Of a stretch of DNA of 64,000 nucleotides, positions 11,934-23,096 are shown one piece after another. The notes beneath the pieces were generated by a model, which saw only the letters and a program-made list of their open reading frames with translations, had not been told where the DNA came from and searched no databases. How positions within the stretch are numbered: the first letter of the stretch is position 1; each line of letters opens with the position of its first letter. The DNA is from Adiantum capillus-veneris (Eukaryota > Streptophyta > Polypodiopsida > Polypodiales > Pteridaceae), in contig CM043944.1 of NCBI GenBank assembly GCA_014529385.2, forward strand, positions 61,759,748-61,823,747, read 5' to 3'. Position numbers and translations under genes: made by a program.

Positions 11934-12696
11934 GTGCCTTTCACACCCTACAAGCGTCGGCGAATAACCTCGAAGGTTAACCGCTTACTTTTTTACGCGT
12001 CCGTTTTCACTCTTTTTTTTTATGTTTTTATGTTTTTTAATGATCAGTTTTTTGATTAAAGTGTGTGATAGCTAAAATACATCATTTTAAACGAGCGTAT
12101 CACTGAGCGGGTCGCGGTGTGCTTTACAGCACAACGTTCGGTCACCTAAAGCTCCGTTGGTCCTCAAAAAAGTCGATTTTTAGCTACGTGTGAAGCTAAA
12201 ATACGTCATTTTAAAGGGCAACTAAGGCCTGAGCGTGAGCGTGAGCTTGGGCTTGGGTTTGGGCTTGGATCTGGGAGATATTCCCGATCCCGGCCCTACC
12301 TTTAATTTTTTTTACAAATTTTATTATTATTAGTTTTTGGGATAAGGTCGTCGCGGCCACGCTGTGCACGCGAGTACACACGGACTCTACCTACCTACTT
12401 ACAACTAATACACCTACTGTTACACACTAACACACTTAATTAGCTCTAACAGATCTGTTTCCTACTTACTGTACTTTACACAGAACTAACATTATGGATC
12501 TACAACCTTAATACTAACACCTTATCACAGAGAAAACAAAACACAGTACCTTTCAAAACCTCATTAACAAAGAAATACACAGCAACAAAACAAACTCCTT
12601 CTTCTCAACACACACACCTTCCTTCCCTACCTTTCCTACAATTGAAATTGCACCACAAAGAAGCACAGAGTGCCATTCAATCTTAGTGTATGGCAT
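11934..12696 (-). other. Element C: untranslated leader
   Basis: This stretch lies between the primer-binding site and the first gag-region frame. It is AT-rich in part, has GTGAGC/GGCTTGGG short repeats around 12228-12270, and shows no long frame. No leader module like those of elements E and F is visible. Confidence 0.6.
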
Positions 12697-12714
12697 TCCC
12701 CGACAATGGTGCCA
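12697..12714 (-). promoter_or_regulatory. tRNA-Asp-type primer-binding site of element C
   Basis: On the - strand it reads TGGCACCATTGTCGGGGA, close to the TGGCGCCGTTGCCGGGGA used by many plant Athila/Tat elements and thought to pair with tRNA-Asp. It lies six bases inside the presumed LTR end. Confidence 0.85.
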
Positions 12715-12946
12715 AAAATATGCATGTCTGTTGCACGTGTCAATGCAAGGAACTTGCCAATACACTGTGTGCGAGCCACAAATGGCTCCAAGCATGCAAC
12801 TACCCTAAACTAGTAAGCTCAAAGATGGCGATAGTGTGTCACTCACCGCTCTACGCTTGCTATCGTGGAGGATTCCTCGTCGCGAAGAAGAGGGAGACGC
12901 GGCTACGCCGCACTCAACCGCCTCACCGCCGTCGTACCACCGTCGC

Positions 12947-12948
<2 letters not shown>

Positions 12949-12982
<34 letters not shown>

Positions 12983-13058
12983 TTTTCACGCATACACACA
13001 CACAAGGAGATGAAGAAGTCTTTTTCACACATACACACACACAAGGAGATGAAGAAGA
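12949..13058 (+). repeat. CT microsatellite and 39-bp tandem duplication
   Basis: About 16 CT units (12949-12980) are followed by two copies of a 39-bp unit beginning CTTTTTCAC at 12981 and 13020, each containing an ACAC run and AAGGAGATGAAGAAG. Confidence 0.85.
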
Positions 13059-13132
13059 AGAAGATGGAGATGGAGCAAGAGCACTCTTCAATTGCACAAA
13101 TGATAGAATGAGTGAATTTTAGGTTTAGTTGA

Positions 13133-13141
13133 CTTTTATAT
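13133..13141 (-). promoter_or_regulatory. TATA box in element C LTR
   Basis: ATATAAAAG on the - strand, in the expected U3 position. Confidence 0.55.
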
Positions 13142-13229
13142 GAGCTCGCTCCATTCACACCTGGGCACCCATGCTTAGCCAACTAGTCCCTTGAATGTTC
13201 CAGTTAGCACTGTAAGAGGAGTTGTCGAA

Positions 13230-13430
13230 AACTGCCAGCATTGCCGCGGAAAAACAAAGAAAAAAGGAGAGAGAAAAATTTGTGTGGGCGGCAATAACCG
13301 CGGCTATGAACGGGACAGTGGTTTATCAGCAATAAGCGCGGTAATAGTCGTGGCAATATACCCGCTACTATTACTTCGACCTTTGCCGCTGCTATTACCA
13401 CGTATATTACCGCTAAACGCCAGTTCAAAA
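13230..13430. repeat. Element D: CACTA-type subterminal repeats
   Basis: Short motifs of the form GCGGTAATA / TATTACCGC recur in both orientations here. The same motif family flanks element G at 40685-40735 and 51010-51085. Clusters of short subterminal repeats are typical of CACTA transposon ends, where the transposase binds. The true terminus is not identified. Confidence 0.6.
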
Positions 13431-13436
13431 ATAAAG

Positions 13437-13480
13437 GTGCTCATTTGGGCCACCCAAATTTGGGTGGCCCAAATGAGCAC
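13437..13480. repeat. Perfect 44-nt palindrome
   Basis: The left 22 bases starting GTGCTCATTTGGGCC are the exact reverse complement of the right 22. Imperfect pairing continues outward (AAAAATA and TATATTTTT) to about 64 nt. It lies between the subterminal repeats and the element D gene. Confidence 0.9.
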
Positions 13481-13694
13481 TTATATTTTTGGCCTGTATA
13501 AAAACAATAAGACATCGATTGTTTTTTGGAAAAGTATGAAAAATACCAAAGAGCTGAAATTGAATTTACTTTACCTTGACAATTAAAAATTTAGAAGATC
13601 AACTATTTAAAAAGTTACAATAAAAAGTAAATAGTTGTATATACATTGTGCCACATTGGGACTTTACGAAAGTTTTGACAAAATTTTTTTTTAT

Positions 13695-15278
13695 CTAATC
13701 CTCGTCATCGTCCAGAGGCATGTATGTTGGATCATTTTGACTCTACATAAACCCAAACCAAATTAAACAATTATCCACAACTCAAAACAATTGATACAAA
13801 ATTACTTGTTTAAACTTACCGCTTGTAGTGGTGCAACCGCCGCGTCCAATTGCTCGTGAGAGATGTGGTTGTTCTCAAACAACCATCGCCAAGTATCAAA
13901 TTTTGTATGTTGCTCCCGATACTTGACCATCTCTTTGGTTGGTCGAGAAATAGTTACATTTTCCTAAGTCAGCAACAACAATACCAAATTATCAACTACA
14001 ATCTTTGTAATCAACCATCGACGTTATAATTCAAATAATCTTACCCATTTATCCTTCCAAGCTCCCTTGCCTCCTGAGCCATAGTGGGTGGGAGTTTGTC
14101 TTGCGCGGGCCTCGTGTTGTTGTCTATATGATGAGCCCGTCGCAGCTTGATCGCTCTTCTCTTGAATTGCCCACTCCCACTCCGCGTGTGCCATGTTGCC
14201 ACCGCTGTAAATCCTGTCTGGATCTCTGACCTGGTTGGCTGTTGCACGCTACACACTGGAATGCTCGTTTTTTAGAAATGTCTTTATGTAGCCCTCCAAC
14301 CATTGTTGTGAGAAACTTTGATCGGAGGTGTTTGGAAATCTAGCTAACAGAGAGTCCTCAATGTACCGTGCATGATTGGGTAGTTGGTCTCTGAACTTTA
14401 TAAAACAATTCTTATACGTTGAATGTATAAAAATTTGGAGATGGCATTGAAATGCCCTACCTTGTGCTATCCTCCTCGCCATATTTAACCCTATAGTAGC
14501 ACCCATGCGTGTCTGGCACATGGGTGCATCAGTATCCTCGTCCTCTGCATCAGGGATGGCATGCTGTGAAAGTGGGGACTCTGTTCCCCCGCCACTACCA
14601 AAACATGCAAAACCACAAGATCCGCCGCCACTTAGTCTCTCACCACGCTCGCTGCCCTGAGATGAGCGTCGATGCGCGCTGCCAGAGGAAGTCCATCGAT
14701 GATGTTCTGGCAAAGCCGGAGTGGAATGGAGTGGCGTAGGACCCTATGATGCCATGGAAGTAGGACCCTGCGATGCAAGGGGAGTAGGACCCTGCGATGG
14801 AATAGGAGTAGGACAAATGGAAGGGAGAGTAGAGGGAGGTGCCATCGGTGCAAGGCTTTGTAGGTAAGGAGTCCCTCCCTGACTCCCCCATGGTGTAGTC
14901 TACAGAGAAATGCCATAGGTCGCAAGCTGTTGTGGAGTGTAGCAGCCAAACAAATCCTTTGTCGAAACGGCGGTATTGCTCGCGTAAAGAGATAGCCCAC
15001 TGTAAGTCAGGATCTACGAGCGGTGTAGGAATATAAGAAGGGTAGGTGTAGGATGGCCATGCCTGTAAATAACAAAAAAAAACTTATGACACTCATGGTT
15101 TATGGTTAACTACGTAGAAACATTATTTATTTCTTTTCTTGTTCTCACCGACTCAAGACTTGTGTCCACTGGAGGCGATGTCCAGCCCGGGTGGTGGGAA
15201 CCCACCTAAGGTGTGAACCAACCAAAAGAAGAGCCAGTTGGCTGCTCCTCACCGGTTGGTCTGTCGTTAGAAATCTAC
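13695..15278 (-). CDS. Element D: four-exon accessory protein gene of a CACTA-type transposon
   Basis: I infer four exons: about 15151-15278, 14044-15061, 13821-13963 and 13695 to about 13743, joined by small introns with GT/AG borders of about 80-90 bp. Exon 2 encodes a Ser/Pro-rich N-terminus (PLVDPDLQWAISLREQYRRF) with a short GSY repeat, then FRDQLPNHARYIEDSLLARF and NMAHAEWEWAIQEKRSDQAA. It ends QTPTHYGSGGKGAWKDKW. Exon 3 encodes EMVKYREQHTKFDTWRWLFENN and the last exon ends MPLDDDED. This resembles the plant transposase (Ptta/En/Spm) second protein by the YREQH...FDTWRWLFENN pattern; the assignment is from memory of the family. One stop lies in exon 1 and one at the HSSV junction near 14247. 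The TNP2 partner gene is not present here. Confidence 0.6.
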
Positions 15279-15357
15279 ATTACAAAGAGCAATATAAGAT
15301 TAAGCTTTCCACCTTACTCACTTATCTAAATATATGTACACAAGTATACTACCACAC

Positions 15358-15624
15358 AAACACGTAGATACATATACATACTAGTAGACCTAAGTAGAGG
15401 CTAGTAGCGCCAAAGGTCAACTGCACCTCTTTAGATATCATCGCAGTCTCAACCGTGGTAGAACCAAGGTACGTTGCGGTAATCCATGCATGAGTGGATC
15501 AATCACCGCAATGCCACTATTAAAAAAAGACTATACCCAAGAGGAAGCGTCTACCTTCGAATGCTATGCTCCCGTACTTAGTGCCTACATTGATGCATCA
15601 ACAGATATATATGTACATACATAT
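15358..15624 (+). repeat. HSPA12-like gene promoter, copy 1, left part
   Basis: This matches 28003-28260 closely, with shared phrases CTAGTAGACCTAAGTAGAG and CCCAAGAGGAAGCGTCTA. It is the upstream half of the first of the repeated promoter/exon units and stops where element E is inserted; the unit resumes at 27549. Confidence 0.85.
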
Positions 15625-18200
15625 TGAGGTGGTCCGGGCCGGGCAACAAGAAGAGCGGCCTCTAAACACCCTTCGAGGCTCCCGTGCTGCTCAATTGGGG
15701 CTCGGGCAAGCAGAATCAGAGACAACAACAACCCACAGCCAGAAACCAAACAAGAAAAGGGGCACCGCCTAGTTGTAGATGCGAACTAGGACGCACGTGA
15801 TATCTCCTTGCACTCAAACACACAAAGAGAGGGGAATGCAAGATAGCCGCACACACCAAACACAAACATTCACCATGCCAGAGAGAGGTAAAAAGCACAA
15901 ATCAACTTGAGCAACTCAGTCTTAGCCTTAAAGACTAGATGCACACAAAGCTTGATAGAGAGACAACACAAAACTTGACCTTGTTGCCAATACACAAATT
16001 GTCTTAGGGTCACGGGAGCCCTCTCGTTGAGCACCCTCTTACAATTGACCTTTTAGGCAAACAATTCAACAAGCCCTCAAACCACCAAGCATGAAATGGC
16101 ACAACAAACTTCAAGGACAATATACCTTCAACCAACTAATGAGCCAACTTATCAAGTCAATTTGGAGAGAAGAGTCGTAGTTGCAGCATATAATTGCACC
16201 CAAAACTATGAATCTTATTTATGGACAAGAGTAGGCTACAAGTGTCATTGCAGAGTATAGTACCACTCCACTCCTCTAGATGGCATAACTAACTTCAAGA
16301 TTCTCCATGCACCTATGTGTAGTGATGGAATAGAGCACTCACAATGCACACACTCTACACAACTAGGCTTGAAGAGTGGTGTGTTATGTGTTCAGAATGG
16401 TGTGGTGTAGTGTGATCATGTGATGATTTACAAGGGAGAGAAGGGCTCTATTTATAGGTTTTAGAAGCCCCGATTAGGATTAGTCCTAATCAAGTTTATT
16501 TGAAGAAATAAAAGATTATGCACATATATATATATATTTTAATGAGGGTGGGTCTCTCTTGTCCTTTGAGTCACATGGATGTGGGCTCAAGGGCAGAGAA
16601 TGATTGAGGATGAAAGGAGAGAGGATTGAGTGAATAATTTGGGAGTGCCTACTCTAGTAGAGGGTGCATTTTACAATAAGATTAGTGGTTAGTAGTTAGT
16701 AATTATCACTAAAAAATATTTACAAAATCATTCACCAAATGGTGAGATATATGATGAGAAAAGTTAGAGAAGGGATGAGCTTGTAAAGAGAGGTTGAAGC
16801 TTAGAGAAGTTGACATTCATCTCTTTACAGCATGGCGAAGCAGCGCGTGTCGATGAAGCTATGTTATTTCAAAACTTGGAAAATTCATGGTAAAAGCCTT
16901 CATTTGCAGAGGTTATCTTTGGATTTTTGCTGATTTTTTTGAAGTTCTTTACAAAGTTGAATAGAGTATGGTAATATGGACATATATGTAGAGAGAAAGG
17001 GGGACACATAGGGTGTAGAAATGGAGGATGAAGGCTATGGAGGTGTGAGAGATGTGGCAATGGTGAAGAGGGTGAATTAGGACATAGGAGTTGCAGGTTT
17101 GGGAGTGGGAAGGAGAGGGAGGACTGTGTGTGAAAGAGGAAAATGATAAAGTGGAAGAGGGAGTGTGGCTGCATAGCATGGGCAAACTGGGGTCCACCAA
17201 TAAAATAATAGTTCACAGCTCGTAGCTCAAAAAAATATGAAAAAATTTGAGGTAAAATTTCAGATCACGAGCTACAACTTTTGTTTGTATCACCTTTTCA
17301 AATTCGGGGAGCATGTGATCTTTAAAAATTCAGCAAAACCGACTATTTTTTCCACTGCACAAGGTCCTTGTGAGGTCCTTCTTTGGATGATTCTTTTGAA
17401 TACCTCTAAGAGTGAGCTCCCCATGGTGCATGCATGCATTCCACATACCCTTGACCTTATTTTGGTAGGTCTATAATTGAAGATATTGTTGAGATCATGA
17501 TATAAGTGAATAGTACAACTAAGAAAATCAAATATTGAGGGGTCTAAAAAAATATGTATAGGTCAAATATAAATAATATAGGTGGAAAAAATATAAAGGG
17601 GTCAAAATAAATCTCTCTCATTATAAGTCTACCATAAAAAGATTAATATTTTTGGTGGTCTAATTTATGAGAGTAATAGAGAATAGATGTAGGAAGGAAA
17701 AAATGACAATAGTGAAAAAATATACACATAAATAAAACTAGTTTTTTTGGATTTTTGTTGGGATGGAGTTACACCAAAAATAAGAGAAGCTTGCATGAAA
17801 TTATTTTTATATGTAATAAAGAGTATACAAAATGGTAAGAAAAAATATGGTAATGATGAGTCAATGTACATAGCATAAATAACACACACCTATGTATAAA
17901 TATTTAAATAAATACCAAAATAATTATGAAAAATAATTTTATTTAGGCCCTATATACAATAAAATATTTACAAACAAATGGGCCATAATATACTTATATT
18001 TTTTATTTTTTATTTATTTTTTGGCTCAACTAGCCCAGTGACTAGCTAATTGAGGGTTTTTAAGAAGATATGAGAAAAGTCCCCTAACTCACACACGCCT
18101 ATGTACAGTGAAATGGTAAGCATAGCCACAGTGTTTGAGTGATTTGATAGGGTGAGGTAGCTTTCTATGGTAATTATGGAAAGCCGAAAAACGGCTATCA
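15625..18200 (-). repeat. 3' LTR of element E
   Basis: 2576 bp, TGAGGTGGTCC to CGGCTATCA. It aligns along its length with 24983-27548 with scattered substitutions and a few indels, for example an extra ACTAGTTTTTTTGG-type segment near 17738-17760. A TATA box lies at 16448-16457 (- strand). Confidence 0.95.
17169..17360 (-). promoter_or_regulatory. U3 block shared with element F (left LTR of E)
   Basis: Begins TGCATAGCATGGGCAAACTG and continues through a GAGCTAC / AAATTC segment that aligns to 29894-30080 in element F. It lies upstream of the TATA box on the coding strand. Role unknown. Confidence 0.7.
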
Positions 18201-18217
18201 TTAGCCCTCCCCCAGGA
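18201..18217 (-). promoter_or_regulatory. Polypurine tract of element E
   Basis: On the - strand TCCTGGGGGAGGGCTAA directly precedes the 3' LTR start TGATAGCC. Confidence 0.85.
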
Positions 18218-18228
18218 TGATGGTATAT

Positions 18229-18747
18229 TCATGTACCATAATAGAGCATCTCTTCCAAAGAGAGTGCTTCAGAGTCCTTGACGAGATCTTCATTGTTTGG
18301 CCCCTCAAAATTTTGGTTTGAGTTACACTCATGCTTCATGTAACAATACTTACATGAGACAGCTGCCCTTTGACAGATCTTTGGTAGAAGGCGACTCAAA
18401 TAAGGCTTCAAGCGATACCCGTTTACCTTCCTAGAGTGCTCTTTCCCATTCAAGTCCATAAGTTGATAGTAACTTGAATTGAAAGCCTTCTAAACTATGT
18501 ATGGCCCCTGCCATCTAGTTTCAAATTTGGCATCAAAACGATTATCGAGTCAATTGTCATACCTTAGCACCAGATCTCCTTCCTTGATGCCTTTGTCCTT
18601 TAGTTTCTTGTCGAGCTTTTCTTTCGCCTGCGTAGCTTTTCTCTTGTAGCACTCGTATGTTGCTTCTCTTTTCCACTCAAGCTCAGCTAAGGTAAGAAGT
18701 CGATCCATCCATGCTTCTTGATCATCTTGTGTTTCTTTGCCATGAAG
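18229..18747 (-). pseudogene. Element E: integrase C-terminal region
   Basis: The pieces read WMDRLLTLAELEWKREATYE, KLKDKGIKEGDLVLRYDN, KFETRWQGPYIV and DLNGKEHSRKVNGYRLKPYL. They form the usual C-terminal domain after the Ty3 integrase core (GPY-type motif, then the KVNGYRLKPY tail). Nonsense codons interrupt it after NIPTM, after RYDN and after PYIV. The last 76 codons, 18229-18459, are open. No chromodomain is present, as expected for Tat. Confidence 0.8.
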
Positions 18748-19494
18748 TCACATTGTTGGAATGTTGAGCTCAATTGGTTGTAAAGCCTCTTGACCATAGA
18801 CCAAGTGAAATGGTGTGACCTCCGTGGCTTCCCTATATGTGGTTTGATACGCCCACAAGGCACCATCCAAGAAGTCATCCCACAACTTTGTCTTGTTTTT
18901 TACCATCTTTCTAATGATGCGTGCAATGACACCATTAGCTTTTTCTACCAAACCATTTGATTGGGGATAGTAGAGTGTACTATGACGATGTAGAATTTGA
19001 AGTTCTTCACAGACTTCTGTGAGCAAGCCCTTTCTAAACCCTGGACCATTATCAGAAACAATCTCCAAAGGTGTGCCAAATCTACAACAAATGTGAGTGT
19101 ATACAAATTTGCTCACTGTCCTCTCATTTACCTTTGCCACACTTTGTGTTTCTACCCATCTCGTCATGTAGTTTATGGCCACCAAGATATACGATTTTCC
19201 ATTTTTAGTCCTAGGCAATGGACCCATAGCATCAATGCCCCATTTTTCAAATGGACCATTTGCAAGGACTAACTGACGTGGACCATGTAACAAATGCTTG
19301 TTTCCATTAATCTGACAGTTGTGACAGCTTTCACACCAATGTTGAACATCAATGTGCAAGCTTGGACAAACATATCTGGCAAGAAAAATCTTTTTTGCAG
19401 TGAGTTCCTGTGCAAAATGACCACCACACACTTCCTCATGAAAACCTTTTAGAATGGCTGGGATTTCCTCAATAGTTGGTACTCTTCTGCACAC
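18748..19494 (-). pseudogene. Element E: integrase zinc finger and catalytic core
   Basis: The H2C2 zinc finger is seen as HEEVCGGHFA with WCESCHNCQ. The catalytic triad is Asp in KWGIDAMGPLP, Asp in EIVSDNGPGF and Glu in SNGLVEKANG, with correct spacing. The 248-codon stretch is intact internally. It starts after a frameshift near 19530 relative to the RNase H region, and it ends at a premature stop. Confidence 0.9.
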
Positions 19495-19526
19495 TCGATC
19501 CTTCCCTCTTTGATAAAGGGATCCTT

Positions 19527-20303
19527 CTAGAGATACGCGCTTGCCTTTTTCATGAGTCTCCTCTTCTGAGCCTTCGTGAAGTCTTGTGGAAACTCACCCT
19601 CCAAAATGTAGCTAATAATGGGAGTCAATGACTCCAATCCCTGGTATCTCGGTTGCTTAATAGTTGCTGCCACCATGATGACCTGCACTTCTTTCTCAAC
19701 ACATGTAACTGCTTGTTGTGCAAGTAAATCGGCATCTTCATTTTGTTTCCTAGGAATATGATATAGTTGCACTTCTTCAAATTGATTAAACAATCTACGA
19801 ATGGCATGAACTTTTGTCCTTAGGCTTTCATTCTTGCATGCCCAAATGCCTAAAATTTGCTTCACGATGAGAAGTGCATCCCCTTTTACCATGAGACGTT
19901 GTATACCTTGGCCAATGCATATCTTTAGACCATGAAGTAGTGTGTCATATTCTGCTTCATTGTTGCTAGTTGAACCTGGTAGATTGACCTTCTCTTGCAT
20001 GACCACCTCCCCACTTGGGTTGAGAAATACTAGCCCTCCCCCTGCTTTTCCTGTGGCTTGTCGAAACGCTCCATCAAAGAACAAGGTAAAAGCATTAGGA
20101 ATACTTTTAGGTGGTGGCAATGGTAGGGTCTTTATTTCAGGCACCTTAATCTCCTTCTCATGTACCCTATAAGTAAGGATCCCTCCCAAGTGTGCACGCA
20201 CACTATCTTCTACCTTGAAAGAGTATTGGAACTCTTGCAATTCCATAATCCACTTTGAGATCCTAGTGCTAAGATTCATTTGAGATGACACCCAAGGAAA
20301 CAA
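19527..20303 (-). pseudogene. Element E: end of RNase H plus second (archaeal-type) RNase H
   Basis: The first part (SKWIMELQEFQYSFKVEDSV) ends the retroviral-type RNase H. Then a complete second RNase H follows with the four acidic residues in LFFDGAFRQ, NNEAEYDTLLHGL, VKGDALLIVKQ and NEDADLLAQQA. The second RNase H is a feature of Tat elements, and it is uninterrupted here. It stops at KKASAYL, where a frameshift separates it from integrase. Confidence 0.9.
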
Positions 20304-20320
20304 ATTTTCTGCAGTGAGAA

Positions 20321-21316
20321 TTACAAAGGTTTTGGTAGCAAGTAGGATCTAAACTTTCTCACCGCAAACATGAGAGAAAGCATCATGAGTTCTGCCTCCG
20401 TGTAGCCTCTCTCCAAAGCATTCATGACCCTACTAGCAAAGTAGATGGGTCGCATCCGGGTATTATGGGGATCTTGTTGTAGCAAAACCGCTCCAATTGT
20501 TTCTTTCCCAACACTAGAGCTAACAAAGAATGTGTACTCCCAACAAGGAGGCATGAGTGTTGGTAGTTCTGACAGGATGACTTTAATGTTACAAAAGTAC
20601 TCTTCAAGCTCATCAGACCATGCAAATTCTACTTGTTGTGTAAACTTTTGCAAAGGATGAAGCAACTCCGAAGCTAAGTGAATAAAGCGTGACATATACT
20701 TCACATTTTGAATGAATGAGATGACCTCTTTGAGATTCTTGGGTGATGGGAGCTCAATAAGAGCCTTTTCCTTTGAAGGATCCACCTCAATGCCTTTATA
20801 GGAAACCTTGTGACCAAGCAAGATCACTTCATCCTCACCTATGTGGCACTTGTCGAGGTTGAGTTGACCTCCCATGTCATAGAGATTCTTTAAAACTTCT
20901 TCTACCCTTTTTAGATGCAATGATTTTGAGCTATAAATGCAAAAATCATCAATAAAAACCCTAATGGACTTTCCAAAGAATGTTTGAAACACCATGTTCA
21001 TGAAGCGTTGGAAAGTTGCAAGAGCATTTGTCAGGCCGAATGGCATAACTCTAAAAGCATAACAACCCCAAGGAGTGATGAAGGTTGTTTTTAACTGATC
21101 TTCCAATGCGATACCTATTTGAAAGTAACCTGAGTAGCCATCACACATAGTGTACTTCTCATGACCAACTACCTCATTTAGTATCTTATTTTGAAATGGG
21201 AGGGGAAAGTGATCTCTTTTTGTTGCCTCATTGAGTGGACGGTAATCCACACACACCCTCGACTTGCCGTTTTTCTTAGGAGTGACAACAACAGGAGAGA
21301 CCCACTCTACTAGCAA
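20321..21316 (-). pseudogene. Element E: reverse transcriptase, second (downstream) copy, with RNase H start
   Basis: This 331-codon frame repeats the upstream RT from VSPVVVTPKKNGKSRVCVDY through the catalytic FIDDFCIYSS, and continues into RNase H (FFVSSSVGKETIGAVLLQQD, NALERGYTEAELMMLSLMF). It arises from an 877-bp tandem duplication: 20431-21307 and 21308-22184. Since 877 is not a multiple of three, the second copy is in another frame. This copy joins to the rest of RNase H, so it corresponds to the native downstream boundary. Confidence 0.9.
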
Positions 21317-22184
21317 AGTTGATGGGTTGTATCCTGGTACTGTGGGGATCTTGTTTTAATAAAATTGCACGAATCGTTTCCTTTCCAACACTAGAGCTAA
21401 CAAAGAATGTGTACTCCCAACAAGGAGTCATGAGTATTGGTAGCTGTGACAAAATGACTTTAATGTTACAAAAGTACTCTTCAAGCTCATAAGACCATGC
21501 AAATTCTACTTGTTGTGTCAACGTTTGCAAAGGGTGAAGTAACTCCGAGGCTAAGTGAATGAAGTGTGACATATACTTCACCTTTTGAATGAATGAGATG
21601 ACCTCTTTGAGATTCTTGGGTGATGGGAGCTCAATAAGAGCCTTTGCCTTTGAAGGATCCACCTCAATGCCTTTATAGGAAACCTTGTGACCAAGCAAGA
21701 TCACTTCATCCTCACCTATGTGACACTTGTTGGGGTTGAGTTGACCTCCCATGTCGTAGAGCTTCTTTAAACCTTCTTCTACCCTTTGTAGATGCAATGA
21801 TTTTGAGCTATAAATGCAGAAATCATCAATGAACACCCTGATTGACTTTCCAAAGAATGCTTGAAACACCATGTTCATGAAACGTTGGAAAGTTGCAAGA
21901 GCATTTGTCAGGCCAAATGGCATAACTCTAAAAGCATAACAACCCCAAGGAGTGATGAAGGTTGTGTTTAACTGATCTTCCAATGCGATACCTATTTGAA
22001 AGTAACCTGAGTAGCCATCACACATAGTGTACTTCTCATGACCAACTACCTCATTTAGTATCTTATTTTGAAATGGGAGGGGAAAGTGATCTCTTTTTGT
22101 TGCCTCATTGAGTGGACGGTAATCCACACACACCCTCGACTTGCCGTTTTTCTTAGGAGTGACAACAACAGGAGAGACCCACTC
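20431..22184 (-). repeat. 877-bp tandem duplication within element E pol
   Basis: TACTAGCAAAGT at 20431 recurs at 21308, and ACTCT at 21304 recurs at 22181, both 877 bp apart. The copies differ by scattered substitutions, so the duplication is not an assembly echo of identical reads. Confidence 0.9.
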
Positions 22185-22451
22185 TGAATTCTCCACTGGA
22201 TAAATGAAACCTACTGCTAGAATCTTTCTTACCTCCTTGAGTAAAGCCTGCTCCTTGATGACTCCTAGCCTTCGTAGCTTCTGAGCCTTAGGTGTGGCCT
22301 TTGGATTCAACTCAATTTTGTGTTGAACAACATCTACTCCACGCACATCAGTGTAGTCTTTAGCAAAAAGCCTAGGAAATTTCCTTAGCACACATTTGAA
22401 CTCCTCTCTTTCGTCCTTTGTAAGTGTTGTAGACAACATACCTTCTAACAT
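21276..22451 (-). pseudogene. Element E: reverse transcriptase, first (upstream) copy
   Basis: The frame has the N-terminal RT region (FPRLFAKDYTDVRGVDVVQH, AVGFIYPVENSEWVSPVVV), the palm (VMPFGLTNALATFQRFMN), and catalytic FIDDFCIYSS. It extends into early RNase H, and then runs at its end into the beginning of the duplicated copy in the wrong frame (ASRVGLSCCCHS). It is in the same frame as gag and protease, separated from protease by one stop at 22461. Confidence 0.9.
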
Positions 22452-22460
22452 TCCTTCATC

Positions 22461-23015
22461 TTACACATTTTGGTTCTCTTGGGAACCTACCTCTTCCAAA
22501 CCTGGGCAAGAGGTCTCTTGGTTGTTTGGATTAAACCTTACCCCCATGACTTCGATGGAAGACTCCTCTTCAGTAATGCTGCCGCTACTTTCTCCTTCTG
22601 AAGTGCTATCGGTCCAGCCTTCCTCCATCTCACTTTGAGATGATTCTTCATGAAGATCCTCTTGGTGTTGCTCCTTCATGTCAAAGACAACCTTCTTATG
22701 ATTGTCATTCCTGCAAATTAGCTTTCCACTCTCCCAATCCTGCAAAGCTCGCATTTTCATTAGCCATGGTCTCCCTAGGATAAATGGATAACCATTTCCT
22801 TTCGTAGAAATAACATAAAAATCCACTGCCTTCTTAATGCCAAAGGCCTCTACAAAAACATTTTTACAAATGCCTACACACCTAGCTTTGCTATTGTTTG
22901 ACATTTTGACTTTAATTTCAGGTGTCTCATGGATGTGCATGCCTAGTTTTTGCATGAGTCCCTCTGTCATGATGCAAATTTGTGCACCCCCATCTACTAG
23001 ACCTTTTCTAATCAA
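22461..23015 (-). pseudogene. Element E: aspartic protease
   Basis: Active site GLVDGGAQICIMTEGLMQKL, flap region VKMSNNSKARCVGICKNV, and C-terminal motif YPFILGRPWLMKM are all present, making a full retropepsin-like domain of about 110 residues. An acidic tail follows (SEMEEGWTDSTSEGESSGS). The frame matches gag and the upstream RT copy. D-G-G replaces D-S/T-G, as in element C. Confidence 0.85.
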
Positions 23016-23096
23016 TCTTCCTTTGATGTAACAATCTAGAACATGTGTAATATCCTAATTCATTTCATCATGTGCAATTTTTACAACAGGCACACT

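Larger units (their letters stand above)
12721..13202 (-). repeat. Probable 5' LTR of element C
   Basis: The near end (TGCATG on the + strand) is set by the primer-binding site. The far end is a guess at TTCCA, 13202, placed beyond the TATA box at 13133-13141; no second copy is available for comparison. The LTR carries a CT microsatellite (12949-12980) and a 39-bp tandem duplication (12981-13058). Confidence 0.5.

Noticed and set aside
15716-15898. Short frames at the LTR edge of element E
   Set aside because: LTR sequence with no conserved protein feature.
16869-17216. A 115-codon frame present in both LTRs of element E (also 26251-26598)
   Set aside because: Conservation is explained by LTR identity; the sequence is low complexity (Pro, His, Ser, Leu) and lacks the synonymous-change pattern seen in the leader frames.
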